A stretch of DNA of 24,906 nt from Geobacter sp. (GTDB lineage Bacteria > Desulfobacterota > Desulfuromonadia > Geobacterales > DSM-12255). The DNA lies in NCBI GenBank assembly GCA_012026855.1, contig VEOV01000096.1, forward strand, positions 1 through 24,906. The letters are read 5' to 3'. How positions within the stretch are numbered: the stretch's first letter is position 1; each line of letters starts with the position of its first letter. This document shows, one piece after another, positions 1 to 8,294 of the stretch. Position numbers and translations under genes: made by a program. The notes under the pieces were generated by a model. The model did no database searches. It saw only the letters and a list, made by a program, of their open reading frames with translations, and was not told where the DNA came from.

Positions 1-1
1 G

Positions 2-58
2 TTCCTGACGCTCCTTTGCCAGTCGCTCCTGCTACTGACGCTCTTTTGCCAAGCGCTC
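2..58 (-). repeat. Two tandem copies of a 30-bp coiled-coil repeat beyond the caspase stop codon
   Basis: Reading on from the caspase-like gene in the same frame past its TAG (59-61), the minus strand encodes ERLAKERQ, a second TAG (32-34), then QERLAKERQE up to the window edge. The two 24-nt copies (58-35 and 28-5) match at 21 of 24 positions with a period of 30 bp. Charged, heptad-like repeats of this kind form the coiled-coil linker of many multidomain proteins. Both TAGs sit where a CAG (Gln) would restore an uninterrupted repeat. The downstream part of the gene, if any, lies outside the window. Confidence 0.75.
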
Positions 59-1105
59 CTAGTCAGCGAGAGCAGCCTTCTGATCCACATCACTCCGGAC
101 CGACTCCTTGGCTTTGACCTCGGCCGCCTCCATAATCTGCACTTTTTCGATGGCCATGTCGGCAAATTCACCATCAGGGTATTTTTTCAGATACTTCTTG
201 TAGGCTGATATTGTTCTGGTCTGCTCTGCACTCTCCCAGTAACGCAGTTCGATGGCCTTCGGGTCAACGCCGATCGATGGCGGCGGCGCTACCAACTTGG
301 CCACCATCTCCTGCTGCGGACGGAAAAAGAATTTTGTCGAAAGCACGCCGTCAAATACCGGCCTCTGGGCACCTGCCGTTTCTCGGTCCACTGACAGGGA
401 AACTTCGCGCATGACATCCACAAGCTCAAGGCCATCCTTGCGGATAGTGCTTACCAGGTGTTTAGTGAAGACGCCATTATCGCCGCTAGCCCCGTCAGAC
501 GCAGTGTTACCTGGATCCGTCGAATAGAGGATCGAAGTATTTGCTGCCGTAACAATCTTGGCCAACCCCCGAGAACCGCCCCGGCTCAGCTTTGCCAGAA
601 ACGGGTTATCACGGCAGGCATCAAGGATGACGATATTTCTGGTGCCAGCGTCCCGCATCCGCTCCATCAGATCGTTCAGGGCCACGGCGTCACGGCGGAG
701 ATCATCAGAATCCTGCAGATCACTGTTGCGGAGATCGGTTGGGAGCAGGTAGTTGGCACTGTCTATCTGTACGCCATGGCCGGCATAGTAAAACAGGCCA
801 ATGTCGCTCTTTTTCAGTTTCTGGCCGAACTCCTTGATTGCGGTAAACATGGCGCGCCTGTCGGCGTTTTTGCGGACAACCACCTCAAAACCGGTCTCCT
901 TTAGTGCCGCAACCATGGCATCGGCATCGTTGACCGGATTTTTGAGTGGAGCATCGGCATAACTGCTGTTGCCAATGACCAGTGCAACCCGCCGCTCAAT
1001 GGCTGCGCTCTTGGAACGAATGGTCAGTGAGCGGTCCTCGGCTCCCCAGGCTAGGATACTGGCAGTCAGAACCAGGACAGCAACAAAAAGATTCCTTCTA
1101 AACAT
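59..1105 (-). CDS. Exported caspase-like (peptidase C14) protein, possibly truncated at its C-terminus
   Basis: This is a 348-residue protein with a signal peptide or N-terminal anchor (about 1-22) and a caspase p20-like fold at about 38-260. The catalytic dyad is visible: His110 in YYAGHG and Cys164 in LDACRDNPF. After it, at about 285-322, comes the short helical motif (RYWESAEQ... YLKKYPDGEFADMA) that often follows such domains, then a charged tail. Family members are cysteine peptidases (metacaspase/orthocaspase type); the substrate cannot be told. The start is supported by GGAG six bases upstream of the ATG at 1105. The gene follows a 139-bp gap and is the last in a run of hydrolase genes. 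The ORF ends at a TAG inside what looks like a coiled-coil repeat, which continues in frame with one more TAG, so the annotated end may be a degraded or truncated version of a longer protein. Confidence 0.85.
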   Translation of the reverse strand: MFRRNLFVAVLVLTASILAWGAEDRSLTIRSKSAAIERRVALVIGNSSYADAPLKNPVNDADAMVAALKETGFEVVVRKNADRRAMFTAIKEFGQKLKKSDIGLFYYAGHGVQIDSANYLLPTDLRNSDLQDSDDLRRDAVALNDLMERMRDAGTRNIVILDACRDNPFLAKLSRGGSRGLAKIVTAANTSILYSTDPGNTASDGASGDNGVFTKHLVSTIRKDGLELVDVMREVSLSVDRETAGAQRPVFDGVLSTKFFFRPQQEMVAKLVAPPPSIGVDPKAIELRYWESAEQTRTISAYKKYLKKYPDGEFADMAIEKVQIMEAAEVKAKESVRSDVDQKAALAD

Positions 1106-1244
1106 GGAGAACTCCGCGTGTAATTATGAGAATCTTTTTCAAATTACATCACACGGTAACTCTTAGGCAAGTGAGAATTGACACTAAAATCCAAAATGTA
1201 GAGAGTCGCAATTTCAGTAAAATGTAACCAACGCAAAGCAGGAC

Positions 1245-2300
1245 TCAACCTCCTTCGGTTGCGTCGCCAACCTTGACAGCTTGATCCGGCAAAGGTTTTA
1301 CCGTTGCCTTGAAACCAAGGTAGGTGCCAGAACTGATTCCCATCAGAATAAGGAGAGATGAGTCGAATTCCGGCATTATCAGATAGGTGGTCACCTGCCG
1401 CACAAACACCGCGACCAGAACAATCGTCCAGGCAAACACCTGAAAGCGGTGGAAGCTGACCCCGTTGTCATCGGAAAGAATATCCTTCAAAAAACCCTGG
1501 GATGGCAGGGACGGTTTCGACCTGGAAGCTTCAATGACCACTCCGCCGATGCCGGTGCCGGCGCTGATCCCCATGAGAAGCACCAGCGTCTCCGAGATAT
1601 TGTTGAAGTTGTGCTTGACAACATAGAGCAGCAGCCACGATGACATGATAACGAAGAACCAGGTTGCCATCTGAACCAGAGCGAGGCTGTATGATCTGCG
1701 GCCGCTTTCCGGAGCCGGGCCCACATTGCGCAGAATGTCACTTCGCATGGAAAGGACAAGAAAAAGGGCAAGCAATGAAAGGATGAGAGCAATGCTGGTA
1801 ATAAACCAGCTTTTCTTCACCAGAACCAGGGTCAAGGCTTTGTCCTTGTCCACCATTGTCGGGACTGGATCCTGATCATCGATACCCACGCTGACTGAAA
1901 CCTTACGGGTAAAGAAAGTCCCCTTGGTGCGCGTTGCAATGAAATGATCCCAGAGGGCAATGGCAGTCCCTGAGTGCGGGATGAAAAAACGCAGTTCATC
2001 CTTGTCGCTGTCAATGGCATACGATTCCGGATATACCTCCTTTAAAGGTATTCGGTCTAAAAACAGGATAATGTTTTTATTAACCCGCCGCGCCTCTTTG
2101 ATCAGCTCACCACCATTGACGACTGTGACCCGGATTCCATTTTCAAGCCCCAGAGCATTGGGGTTACTGTTATCAGAGGAAATTGCGGATAGGACATATG
2201 GCTTGGTACTGTCCAACGTCTTTGCCTGGAGCGGTAGGACAAACAAAAGGCTGGCCAGTATAACCGCCAGCATGCTTCGCCAGAGTATAGTTCTCATCAT
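1245..2300 (-). CDS. Exported polytopic membrane protein with an internal two-fold repeat, function unknown
   Basis: This 351-residue protein has an N-terminal signal peptide (about 1-26, ending in LQA), an extracytoplasmic domain of about 135 residues (27-162), and five likely membrane spans near 165-185, 207-228, 238-256, 285-303 and 314-330. The last four spans form two similar halves. Each half starts with a Gln-x-x-x-Trp segment (VQMATW at 209-214, FQVFAW at 286-291) and ends in a near-identical turn (LVLLMGISAGTGIGG and LLILMGISSGTYLGF). The start has AAGGGG three bases upstream of the ATG. The gene lies 39 bp after the lipoprotein gene and is probably co-transcribed with it and the alpha/beta hydrolase. 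I recognise the LMGISSGTYLGFK-type ending from uncharacterised bacterial membrane proteins but know no function. The protein may anchor or regulate the neighbouring enzymes. Confidence 0.75.
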   Translation of the reverse strand: MMRTILWRSMLAVILASLLFVLPLQAKTLDSTKPYVLSAISSDNSNPNALGLENGIRVTVVNGGELIKEARRVNKNIILFLDRIPLKEVYPESYAIDSDKDELRFFIPHSGTAIALWDHFIATRTKGTFFTRKVSVSVGIDDQDPVPTMVDKDKALTLVLVKKSWFITSIALILSLLALFLVLSMRSDILRNVGPAPESGRRSYSLALVQMATWFFVIMSSWLLLYVVKHNFNNISETLVLLMGISAGTGIGGVVIEASRSKPSLPSQGFLKDILSDDNGVSFHRFQVFAWTIVLVAVFVRQVTTYLIMPEFDSSLLILMGISSGTYLGFKATVKPLPDQAVKVGDATEGG

Positions 2301-2339
2301 TTACCCCTTATTGAAAGGATTATCCTCCTGCGTTGCGGG

Positions 2340-2876
2340 TTAACGTCCCCGGCAGTCTGGCGTCAGCGGCCCATCAAGAGTTTCACCAAAGAAACTCCAA
2401 CGCTTGATTTTCTCAACAACCGGAAATGAATAAGCCTCCTGGCGCGCGGCAAGGTAGTTACGTGGTTCTACGTCGAATTCATCATGCAGTGGCTCACACA
2501 GGATAGACAAGGATAGTTGCCCCGCCGGCACATCGACCCACCTGGCATAGTTGGCGATTTTCCCGCAAACCATATCCCAGCTGGTAGTCCTGCGCTGCCC
2601 CGGCAACCGGTCATCCCCCGGCATGCCTAGAAAAAATATCCCGTCGAACCGCTCACTGAAATCGATTCTGGTCAGCGGGCTGCACTCAGTCAGCAGTATC
2701 GCCGGTCCGGCCTTGGCCTCGCCCATGAGCGGTTCAGTCTTGGTCCAGTAAAGGACAAAGTGGCGTTCTTTGCCATAGGAATCCAGGGCAGCAAGCTCCC
2801 CCTGGTAGAGAAAATTTGTGCACCCTGCGGTGCAGCAGATTATCAGCGTAAGCAACGGTAACCAATGCCTCTTCAT
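2340..2876 (-). CDS. Putative lipoprotein of unknown function
   Basis: This small protein (178 residues) has a lipoprotein-type signal: a basic start (MKRHW), a hydrophobic stretch, and a TAGC lipobox-like site with Cys19 as the probable lipidated residue. Position -3 is Thr rather than the usual Leu, so the lipobox is not ideal. The ATG at 2876 is chosen because an AGGAG lies five bases upstream. A TTG at 2894 in the same frame would overlap the stop of the preceding gene but has no better ribosome site. The mature part shows no domain I recognise. It has several Cys and a conserved-looking hydrophobic core (HFVLYWTKTEP, GIFFLGMPGDD). It is translated right behind the alpha/beta hydrolase and in front of the polytopic membrane protein, suggesting the three act together at the cell envelope. 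Confidence 0.7.
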   Translation of the reverse strand: MKRHWLPLLTLIICCTAGCTNFLYQGELAALDSYGKERHFVLYWTKTEPLMGEAKAGPAILLTECSPLTRIDFSERFDGIFFLGMPGDDRLPGQRRTTSWDMVCGKIANYARWVDVPAGQLSLSILCEPLHDEFDVEPRNYLAARQEAYSFPVVEKIKRWSFFGETLDGPLTPDCRGR

Positions 2877-2890
2877 GTTTTCTCCTGAAA

Positions 2891-3694
2891 TCAAGACGTA
2901 ATCATATCAACCAGCTTGTCACCGACAACAGAACTGTGCCAATAAGCAGTATGGGCCATAAGCCAGTTTTTGCCGCTATCGGCAGCAATATCGCGGATGA
3001 CCCACCCCTGGCCAGGATCGCTCGACAGGAAATTTTCGGCGATCTGGTAGCCGGAGAGCTGCCGGCCGAAAATATTCCCCGAAACCACCGGATCGTTGCG
3101 ATCCCAGATATTCAGCCAACGGAACCACTTGTCGCCGGTGCCGAAATTTTTGACAGCATCTCGACCAGTGATCCTGAACATGTCGAGGCCAACGGGTGAG
3201 CCGATTGTCAACAGCGCCTGCACAGGCCAGCTCTTGCAGGAGGTACGGTCAAACAGGCCATTACTGTTGATCAGGGAGTTGAGCACATCAAAGGTGTATA
3301 TGGAGCCAAGGCTGTGGGCGACGACATAACAGGGGTTCCCCTCCGCGTAAATCTCCATGATTTTGTCGCGCAAACCGCTTCTGATCTTGTCCGCTGTCCC
3401 CCCCGGCGCCAGGGAAATGACCACATCGCCAACCAGATCGATAACACTGTCGGCAACAACCTGGCCGATGGGGTTGGCCACCAGCAGATCGACAAGGATT
3501 TTGTATTTCTTTACTGCCGCGTCATTGAGATCTTCATAGCGAAACAGCTCACAGCCATAGGCAAGGGGCACAGGGCCAAGACGCCCCCTGATCAGCTCAT
3601 CGACTAGTCTGTCCTGATTCAGATCGTCGTTGTTCCCGGTCTGTACTCCGTGAACGACCAGAACCTTGCGTGGTTTCCCAGGATCTACAGCCAT
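2891..3694 (-). CDS. Alpha/beta hydrolase (lipase/esterase-like)
   Basis: This 267-residue protein has the features of an alpha/beta-hydrolase fold: an N-terminal strand followed by HG (VLVVHG, about 11-16) for the oxyanion hole, and the nucleophile elbow AHSLGS with Ser128. A later acid in DRNDPV (Asp201 likely) and a His near the C-terminus (His248 in AHTAYW or His253) complete a plausible Ser-Asp-His triad. No signal peptide is seen, so it is probably cytoplasmic unless exported another way. The start has GAGGGG eight bases upstream of the ATG. The gene ends 14 bp before the lipoprotein start. Lipase-like proteins of this layout act on lipid or ester substrates, but the sequence does not show which. 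A thioesterase or acyltransferase activity is possible. Confidence 0.8.
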   Translation of the reverse strand: MAVDPGKPRKVLVVHGVQTGNNDDLNQDRLVDELIRGRLGPVPLAYGCELFRYEDLNDAAVKKYKILVDLLVANPIGQVVADSVIDLVGDVVISLAPGGTADKIRSGLRDKIMEIYAEGNPCYVVAHSLGSIYTFDVLNSLINSNGLFDRTSCKSWPVQALLTIGSPVGLDMFRITGRDAVKNFGTGDKWFRWLNIWDRNDPVVSGNIFGRQLSGYQIAENFLSSDPGQGWVIRDIAADSGKNWLMAHTAYWHSSVVGDKLVDMITS

Positions 3695-3780
3695 AACATT
3701 TACCCCTCAGAAAATTTCTTTCTCCGCAAAACTCCACTCAAACCTCAGCAGTCAATTCTTCCTTAAGCGGCCCCAGAGGC

Positions 3781-3834
3781 TGGCAAGAATCAGTCACCAG
3801 ACCTGAAGACTGCCAGTATCAGGAATTCTTGCCA
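3781..3834. repeat. 10-bp inverted repeat spanning the end of the RNase T2 gene
   Basis: TGGCAAGAAT (3781-3790) and ATTCTTGCCA (3825-3834) are perfect complements separated by 34 bases. One arm lies in the last codons of the RNase T2 gene and the other in the 124-bp gap before the alpha/beta hydrolase gene. It could form a long-loop hairpin that slows or ends transcription between the two genes. There is no clear T-run after it, so a terminator call is weak. The rest of this gap (3695-3780) shows only the ribosome site of the hydrolase gene. Confidence 0.35.
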
Positions 3835-4631
3835 TGCTTTTTTCTATGCTTGACGGTATCTGGCTGTTCAACCGCAATTGCCTGGCTACCGAACTGCTCA
3901 ATGCTGATATTTCCGGTGCAGCTGTTTTTTTCCGAAGCATCAGGACTGACGAGCAGCTCCCGGGTGATCCCACCCTGCTCAGGGAGCTCCTTTTGCAGAT
4001 AAAGCCTCACCTCATTGAGAGCGCCGCTTTTACAGATGTAACGGAGCGTGCCGGCTTTGTCGCCAAAGTCCTGCTCAGCTGCCGCGGTAAGCTCTCCAAA
4101 TGCCACCTCTCCGCCGACATGGGCACTGATAACTGCTCCCAGTTTGGTCGTGGCTATCCCTTCGACAAAGCGGGCTGCCGTATCAAAATAGGGGTCGGCA
4201 TCCATGCCGGAACAGGAACCATGCTTGTACCACTCATGGTTCTCCAGGCATGACTGGTAGCCCGGCATTACTTCGCTGAGCTTGGCCACTGTTGCCGATG
4301 AGAGTTTCGGAAATGGCATGCTGCACCAGTTGGAGGCATTATCCAGCGCCTTGATATTTGCCGGCACATTGCAATAGCCATAGGAGTGCTTTTTGTCATT
4401 GTTCTGACTTGGCCAGAGACCATGGAGCACAAGATTCTTCGTATCAAAATCGCCCTCCTTCCAGGTATTGCACTCTTTCTTCCCCTGATGTGAACTACAG
4501 AAAGCTGGCTGCCAGCTAAGGGAAAAAACATAATAATCAAACTTCCCCGGCGTCGGCCCTGACTGGGCAGCTCCCGCTCCGGATACCAGCAGGGCCAGCA
4601 ACATCAGAACAGCAAAAAACCTCAGTTTCAT
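3819..4631 (-). CDS. Exported RNase T2 family ribonuclease
   Basis: This 270-residue protein has a clear signal peptide (about 1-22, AGAAQ) and both catalytic segments of the RNase T2 family: CAS I as LHGLWP (69-74, His70) and CAS II as HEWYKHGSC (132-140, Glu133 and His137). The N-terminal FDYYVFSLSWQPAFC is also typical. T2 enzymes cleave single-stranded RNA through a 2',3'-cyclic phosphate. In bacteria they are usually periplasmic or secreted and serve RNA scavenging or act as toxins. The multiple Cys (45, 54, 87, 103, 128, 140) fit a disulfide-bonded exported enzyme. The C-terminus is basic (HRKKHGKNS). The start has AAGGAG six bases upstream of the ATG. It lies 44 bp behind the phospholipase D-like gene. 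Confidence 0.93.
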   Translation of the reverse strand: MKLRFFAVLMLLALLVSGAGAAQSGPTPGKFDYYVFSLSWQPAFCSSHQGKKECNTWKEGDFDTKNLVLHGLWPSQNNDKKHSYGYCNVPANIKALDNASNWCSMPFPKLSSATVAKLSEVMPGYQSCLENHEWYKHGSCSGMDADPYFDTAARFVEGIATTKLGAVISAHVGGEVAFGELTAAAEQDFGDKAGTLRYICKSGALNEVRLYLQKELPEQGGITRELLVSPDASEKNSCTGNISIEQFGSQAIAVEQPDTVKHRKKHGKNS

Positions 4632-4675
4632 AATTCGCTCCTTCGACTTTTCCTGTTTGAGATCAATTTTATTTT

Positions 4676-6304
4676 TTAGCCCGCAAAATAGAGCCGCTCT
4701 TTCTGTTTCGGTGAGCCGTTTTTGAAAAAATCAGCACTCCAGCTATCGGTTGGATCGAGATATTTGCCGCTGAAGCTCTTACCTGCCTGTTTTTTGTCGG
4801 CAAAATCGCGGAAATAGAACTGATTGAACAGACGCATGAATTCACCGAGGTAAATATCGGCAACCCTTGTATCCCCCCGGACGACAAGCATGTTTTCATC
4901 GTTGTTGGTAGTGGAGGCGTTGCTGAAATTGGCAGAACCGCTGATGACGATCGGGTCATCACCCAATGGATCGATGAGCATGTATTTGGTATGGATGTAG
5001 GAAACAAAGGTATTCAGTCCGGTCAGCTTCTCCTTGGCCCAGAGACCGAGATAGCCGTTATCAAGCACGGCGCCATAGGCGATGCGGTTGTCAGTATCAC
5101 GCTTGACGATCTCCAGCCCCTTGTCGTCCTTGTCAAGGAGCACGTAGCGCAGGCACCCCTTGTCCTCTGCCAGCACCTTCTCGAACAGATCATTCACCCC
5201 GAAGGCAGCGGTGAAAAAAACCGGCCGGTCGCTCTCCTGGAAAAGCCTGGCATACCACTCCAGCGCCTCCAGCGACGGCCTTGGGCTGAAGATATAGCCG
5301 GTTCCCACGGGAGGATCACCCTTTGGCACCGGGCTATTGCCATTATTCCACGGGCGCAGCTCCTTTGCCTGGGGATCACCGGACAGTTCCTGCCAGTAGG
5401 CAAGATAAGCGGCAGCCACTGCCGGGTCGCGCACCAGGTGTCCCACGTTGGAATGGCCGAAAATGCCGCCATCGGTAAAGTTGGTTGAGCCTGTCCAGAC
5501 TTCGGTCGGCTTGCCATCCTCCAAAAGGACAATGAATTTGTTGTGGGCGATGTAGGAAGGATTGGCTTGACGCGGAATGCAGAGCGCTTCTATCCCTGCC
5601 CCCTTGATAGCCTCCTGATTCTTCTCATAGGGCCCCTTGCCCGGCTGCCGGTCGTCATAGACGATCTTGACATCGGCCTGGGTGTCGCTGGCTGCCTTGA
5701 ACGCCTCAAGCACCGGCTGATACTGGAATTCATAAACCGCAGCCCGCAGAGCGAACTGCTTGCCATTCGCCTTGCCGATGAATGCCAGCATCGCCTCCTC
5801 CAAACCGCGCGAAAGCCACTGCCACGCCTTGTTACCGGCCACCTTGTCCGGCGGCAGGTTGTGAAACTTCCGTTCATAGGCCTGGGAACCGGCAACGCCG
5901 CGATTGAACCAGACGGCATGGGTGCCCTGATCTTCGTTTTCCGTGGCAATGTCGACCGAGACACTGTTGTCCTCAACCGGCTTTGCCGGCGTCCCCTTGA
6001 TGGCGACCACCTTGTAGGTGTAATTGTGGTCTGGCTTGGCGGTATAATCCCCCCAGAGAAAGGCCTGAATCGGGTGTTGCAGGGTTGAGACCGGCATATT
6101 GGCTTTCAGTCCGGGGTCGGTATCTTTGAAGGTCTTGAAGCCGGTAAGCCAGTACTCTTCCTTCTCCGTGTGGTCGGTTCTCTGGATGGCAAAACCCAAA
6201 AGTCCTTTGCTTGCTTCCTGGGTCACATCCATCCCCAACAAAACTACATACGATCCGGCTATCACGTTCACTGACAGGTAGCCGTTTGTTCCCTTCCTAC
6301 GCAT
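4676..6304 (-). CDS. Phospholipase D-like protein with an N-terminal beta-rich domain
   Basis: This 542-residue protein has two HKD half-sites of the phospholipase D/nuclease superfamily. The second is canonical (HTKYMLID at 438-445, then GSANF at 456-460 and NDEN). The first has His254 and Lys256 in HNKFIVLL but Leu at the usual Asp place, followed by GSTNF (272-276). Residues about 8-120 look like an immunoglobulin- or fibronectin-like beta-sandwich, and a conserved-looking VWFNRGVAGSQAY block (131-143) leads into the PLD part. No signal peptide is visible. Family members hydrolyse or transfer phosphodiesters in lipids or nucleic acids, and which applies here is open. The start is firm: AGGAGG six bases before the ATG. 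It begins 61 bp after the aldehyde oxidoreductase gene with no hairpin between, so it could be read through from that operon. Confidence 0.85.
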   Translation of the reverse strand: MRRKGTNGYLSVNVIAGSYVVLLGMDVTQEASKGLLGFAIQRTDHTEKEEYWLTGFKTFKDTDPGLKANMPVSTLQHPIQAFLWGDYTAKPDHNYTYKVVAIKGTPAKPVEDNSVSVDIATENEDQGTHAVWFNRGVAGSQAYERKFHNLPPDKVAGNKAWQWLSRGLEEAMLAFIGKANGKQFALRAAVYEFQYQPVLEAFKAASDTQADVKIVYDDRQPGKGPYEKNQEAIKGAGIEALCIPRQANPSYIAHNKFIVLLEDGKPTEVWTGSTNFTDGGIFGHSNVGHLVRDPAVAAAYLAYWQELSGDPQAKELRPWNNGNSPVPKGDPPVGTGYIFSPRPSLEALEWYARLFQESDRPVFFTAAFGVNDLFEKVLAEDKGCLRYVLLDKDDKGLEIVKRDTDNRIAYGAVLDNGYLGLWAKEKLTGLNTFVSYIHTKYMLIDPLGDDPIVISGSANFSNASTTNNDENMLVVRGDTRVADIYLGEFMRLFNQFYFRDFADKKQAGKSFSGKYLDPTDSWSADFFKNGSPKQKERLYFAG

Positions 6305-6365
6305 ATAAAACCTCCTGAAAAAACGACCCTATTTTTCAACCGTACAGAAGAGTGCAGATCTGTAG

Positions 6366-8294
6366 TTAACTGCCGTAAAGCGCCTTCTCCACCTCCGGCA
6401 AGTCCAAAGTTCTGAGAGTTTCCCTGAGCGGCACGGCCGTGGCTTCATCCCACCCCATGGCGCGGTAATAGTCCTTTTTGGCTTCGTCCCACTGCAGCAC
6501 ATTGGCGCTGTAGGCGTTGGGACCATGGGAGAGTGGCGGATTGCCCCGCGCCCGCTCCGGCATACGCAGGTTGGCGACGTCGATCCCCTCCCGGATATTG
6601 AAGGCATGGCGAACAGTCTTGATTCTCTGGCCGATTGTCAGATAGTCGTCAAAGCTCCTGTTCCAGCCAGTGGTGGCATTGAGCCACTCCACCAGCGGCA
6701 GCACCGGCCCGAAGTAGAAACCGAAATTGCACAGACCGGCACCGTTGATGATATCTTCGCTGCAGCTGTTCCCCCGGAGCCGCACCCCCTGTTGCTCATG
6801 ATCGTCATCCACCGGCTTTTCGTAACGGCTCTTGAGGCGGAACTTGTCGAACAGCTTATTCTTGGGCCGATCCGGCTTCTCGTACTGATCCCAGCCGGCA
6901 AAGGTGCTGGTATGACGCCCTGGAGTCGGCTCAGTCTCATAACCTACCCCCAGATCCAGGCCGCCGCCCGGGTTGCGTGAGTCGTGCATCGGCAGCTCCT
7001 GACCATGGACATGCATCGGCACCGCCCGCTCCGAGTCACCAAAGTGCTCTGCCGAGCGCATGACACCGTCTTTGAGGATGGCGCCGATTCCTTCTCCAGT
7101 AGCGATTTTCTTCACCATGGCGACCACAGCCCGGTGATTCCCCCAGGTTAGCTCCAGACCATCGGTATCCTTCACAGTCAAAACCCCTTTTTCAAAGGCT
7201 TCGAAGGCCCAATTAAGAGTGGTGGCGCAACTGATGGTATCGATTCCGGCCCGGTTGAGCAGCTCGTTGACCATGAAAACAGTCTCCACGTTGTCCACCA
7301 GCAGCTGAGCCCCGAAACCGCACAGGGTTTCGTACTCCGGGCGATGGGTCTCCTTCAGCAGCGGCTCGCCCGGAACCAGGCAGAGTCCGCCGCAACCGAA
7401 GGGACAACCGTAGCAGTGGTATTTGCGAGTCTCATACTTGGTGACTGAGAAGCCGTTGATTTTATTGGCCATATCCGGCGGAAAGTCGGTTTTGCCCACC
7501 CCGAGCCAGTTGCCGATGGGAGAATCCCCCGACTGGGTTGAATCTGTTAATGTGGCCGCGGTCCCCCCCTGCTTCATGCTCTTGCCGAAGTCGTTGAGGC
7601 TGGTTTCCAGGCCAGTCAGGAATTTGGTGGTATGCTGCCATACCGTAGCGGCGTCATGGGAGCGGACGATGTGATCACCTCGCAGACAGACCGCCTTCAG
7701 GTTCTTCGACCCCATGAGTGCGCCCAGGCCGCTCCGTGCCGCCAGCCGCCCCTTGGCATTGACCACCCCGGCGATCAGCGCCAGGTTCTCGCCGCCGGAG
7801 CCGATGCAGGCAACGCGAAAATCGTCGCCGTGGCGAGCCCTGAGGATGTTCTCCGTTTCAACGGCATCCTGTTTCCCCCAGAGGTCACCTGCGTCACGCA
7901 GTTCCCGCTTGTCACCATCAATCAGCAGGTAGACCGGCTTGTCGCTCCTGCCGGTAAAAAATATGCCATCAAAGCCGCTCTCCTTGAAGGCCGGAGCAAG
8001 ATCGCCGCCACAGTTGGCATCCCCCCAGGTGCCTGTCAGAGGGCTTTTCCCGGCAAGCATCCAGCGGCCGTTGAAGATGGCCCGGCTATTGGTGAGCAGC
8101 CCGCTCATCATGGCAAGGATGTTGTCCGGATGAAAGGCTGACAGTCCAGGTTTCTGGCGCTCAAAAATGAACTTTGCCGCCAGGCCGTAGCCGGAGAGGT
8201 ACTGCTCGTAAATCTCGTCCTTGATCTTTTCCGGATGAAATGTCCGTTTGGTCAGATCGACCCAGAGGATTTGCCCCGCATACCCTTTATTCAT
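6366..8294 (-). CDS. aor: Aldehyde:ferredoxin oxidoreductase (tungsten-pterin family)
   Basis: The protein (642 residues from the ATG at 8294, or 643 from a GTG at 8297) matches the AOR family in length and along its whole sequence. It opens with GYAGQILWVDLTKR and has an N-terminal tungstopterin domain (ANCGGDLAPAFKESGFDGIFFTGRS, ARSGLGALMGSKNLKA). The [4Fe-4S] ligands are CYGCPFGC (Cys295, 298, 302 in the 643-residue count) and a distant Cys523 in GAGLC, the same layout as the Pyrococcus furiosus enzyme. AORs oxidise aldehydes to carboxylates and pass two electrons to ferredoxin, in the cytoplasm. The gene starts at TGATG, sharing one base with the stop of the glycyl radical enzyme, so the two are translationally coupled. 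This implies that its aldehyde is the substrate or product of that pathway. The exact aldehyde cannot be read from sequence. Confidence 0.93.
   Translation of the reverse strand: MNKGYAGQILWVDLTKRTFHPEKIKDEIYEQYLSGYGLAAKFIFERQKPGLSAFHPDNILAMMSGLLTNSRAIFNGRWMLAGKSPLTGTWGDANCGGDLAPAFKESGFDGIFFTGRSDKPVYLLIDGDKRELRDAGDLWGKQDAVETENILRARHGDDFRVACIGSGGENLALIAGVVNAKGRLAARSGLGALMGSKNLKAVCLRGDHIVRSHDAATVWQHTTKFLTGLETSLNDFGKSMKQGGTAATLTDSTQSGDSPIGNWLGVGKTDFPPDMANKINGFSVTKYETRKYHCYGCPFGCGGLCLVPGEPLLKETHRPEYETLCGFGAQLLVDNVETVFMVNELLNRAGIDTISCATTLNWAFEAFEKGVLTVKDTDGLELTWGNHRAVVAMVKKIATGEGIGAILKDGVMRSAEHFGDSERAVPMHVHGQELPMHDSRNPGGGLDLGVGYETEPTPGRHTSTFAGWDQYEKPDRPKNKLFDKFRLKSRYEKPVDDDHEQQGVRLRGNSCSEDIINGAGLCNFGFYFGPVLPLVEWLNATTGWNRSFDDYLTIGQRIKTVRHAFNIREGIDVANLRMPERARGNPPLSHGPNAYSANVLQWDEAKKDYYRAMGWDEATAVPLRETLRTLDLPEVEKALYGS

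Noticed and set aside
59..61. Pyrrolysine or amber readthrough in the caspase-like gene
   Set aside because: TAG ends other genes in the window normally, and both TAGs look like single changes from CAG; truncation is simpler.
1106..1244. Promoter search in the gap before the caspase gene
   Set aside because: Only weak -35/-10 pairs and a 7-bp inverted repeat were found; nothing beyond the ribosome site is convincing.
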